Assembly (NCBI GenBank): GCA_944382045.1
Contig: CALWMT010000197.1
Coordinates: 1-5,188, forward strand
Length of the DNA: 5,188 bases
Origin: an uncultured Enterocloster sp.
GTDB taxonomy: Bacteria > Bacillota > Clostridia > Lachnospirales > Lachnospiraceae
Reading direction: 5' to 3'
Shown: positions 4,457 through 5,188 of the stretch, piece after piece
Numbering within the stretch: position 1 is the first letter of the stretch
Layout: the number at the start of each line of letters is the position of its first letter
Notes under the pieces: model-generated
What the model was told of the DNA's origin: nothing
Databases searched by the model: none
The model's input: only the letters and a program-made list of their open reading frames with translations
Made by a program: the position numbers and the translations under genes

Positions 4457-5188
4457 TCATCCCTCCCTCTTCCCGCCGCTCAATGCGTCCAGGGTGTACT
4501 CGTGCAGCCGCTCCCGCCTCCTGCGGTCCGCCTGCAGGAGGCGGCTGTAGAGAATATCTATCATCACCAGGATAGGGAACTGGGGAGAAATGGCCTTCCC
4601 ATTCTCCAGATGCTCCCTGGCCGCCAGCAGCAGGACCTCGTCGCAGAATGCGCGGACGCCCTTCTCCCTGGACGATGTCATAAGCACGGTGAATGCCCCG
4701 CTCTGCTTGGCCGCCTTTAAGGAGCGGAGCACCTCCTCAGTCCTCCCGCTGACGCTGATTCCCACCGCCAGGCAGTCCCCGTCCAGCAGGACGGAATTCA
4801 TCTTCATAATGTGGATGTCCGTGATGGCCTCCACGTGGACGCCCAGGCGCATGAACCGCAGCTTCATCTCCATGCCGGCCAGCCCCGAGCTTCCGCAGCC
4901 GTAGATGTACATCCGCTTTCCCCTGGCAATCTCCTCCACAATCCGCCCCACCTGGCCCTCATCCAGCAGGGCATAGGTCTTGTTTAACAGGTCCTGATAG
5001 CAGTTTAGAACCTGCTTTGCCAGGCCGCTGGCGGAGGGCCTGGCCTGGGCCATGTTCTGCTCATACTGGAAAATGAATTCCCGGTATCCCTTAAATCCGC
5101 ATTTTTTCGCAAACCGGGACAGTGTTGCCTCCGAGACGTATAGGAGCCCCGCGATATGCTTTGCGGAAAAATCCATCCGCTCCGTATT
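4457..5188 (-). CDS. RpiR/MurR-family transcriptional regulator with SIS domain (5' end outside window)
   Basis: A phosphosugar-responsive DNA-binding regulator. Counting from the first visible residue, an HTH spans about 8-33 (SAKHIAGLLYVSEATLSRF, then KKCGFKGY). A sugar isomerase (SIS) domain follows from about 80, with the phosphate-binding loops GCGSSG (97-102) and SVSGRTEE (145-152). There are 243 visible residues, while the family is usually about 270-290. The frame stays open past the ATG at 5176, and the upstream residues NTER fit the usual helix before the HTH, so the start lies beyond the right edge and the ATG at 5176 is internal. The stop TGA (4459-4457) abuts the nanE start. Vibrio and staphylococcal NanR are RpiR-family proteins that respond to ManNAc-6-P, the substrate of NanE. 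By position this protein may do the same for its own operon. The promoter and operator should lie outside the window. Confidence 0.92.
   Translation of the reverse strand, partial: NTERMDFSAKHIAGLLYVSEATLSRFAKKCGFKGYREFIFQYEQNMAQARPSASGLAKQVLNCYQDLLNKTYALLDEGQVGRIVEEIARGKRMYIYGCGSSGLAGMEMKLRFMRLGVHVEAITDIHIMKMNSVLLDGDCLAVGISVSGRTEEVLRSLKAAKQSGAFTVLMTSSREKGVRAFCDEVLLLAAREHLENGKAISPQFPILVMIDILYSRLLQADRRRRERLHEYTLDALSGGKREG

Noticed and set aside
5173..5176. ATG at 5176 as the start of the RpiR-family protein
   Set aside because: It would leave no N-terminal helix before the HTH, no ribosome-binding site is visible in the 12 bases left, and the frame is open to the edge with family-like residues (NTER).
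1..5188. tRNA, rRNA, CRISPR array, insertion sequence, attachment site or replication origin
   Set aside because: Nothing of the kind seen on either strand by reading; apart from the 325-bp control region the window is packed with protein genes.

Overview
The window looks like part of a carbohydrate-utilisation island from a Gram-positive gut-type anaerobe. Class Clostridia is the likely home, and a GC-rich relative of the Lachnospiraceae or Oscillospiraceae is my best guess. The basis is strong AAGGAGG-type ribosome-binding sites, a lipoprotein solute-binding protein with a Gly/Ser/Ala-rich linker behind the lipobox, AraC and RpiR regulators, GC-rich codon use, and an AT-rich intergenic region. 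The taxonomy is inference; there is no rRNA or other marker.

Layout. (1) Positions 1-638, minus strand: the N-terminal 212 residues of an ABC sugar-transporter lipoprotein, running off the left edge. (2) 639-963: an AT-rich divergent control region with a dyad beside the lipoprotein ribosome-binding site, a 9-bp direct repeat spaced by 21 bp, and a plausible promoter for the next gene. (3) 964-1878, plus strand: an AraC-family regulator. (4) 1849-5188, minus strand: four tightly packed genes. In transcription order these are an RpiR/SIS regulator (5' end outside the window), N-acetylmannosamine-6-phosphate 2-epimerase (nanE), an N-acetylneuraminate-lyase-like aldolase, and a D-2-hydroxyacid dehydrogenase. 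Their junctions are TGA directly followed by ATG, then ATGA, then ATGA, so translation is probably coupled. The dehydrogenase and araC genes converge and overlap tail to tail by 30 bp.

How it may work together. The most economical reading is uptake and breakdown of sialic acid or a related nonulosonic acid. The ABC binding protein captures the sugar, the lyase-like aldolase splits off pyruvate, and NanE converts ManNAc-6-P to GlcNAc-6-P. The RpiR protein would sense a phosphosugar, plausibly ManNAc-6-P. No ManNAc kinase, transporter permease or sialidase lies in the window. The lyase differs from E. coli NanA at several substrate-contact positions, and the coupled dehydrogenase is not part of the classical Nan pathway. 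The substrate may therefore be a variant acid. This variant pathway is the most interesting feature of the window, but it is a hypothesis.
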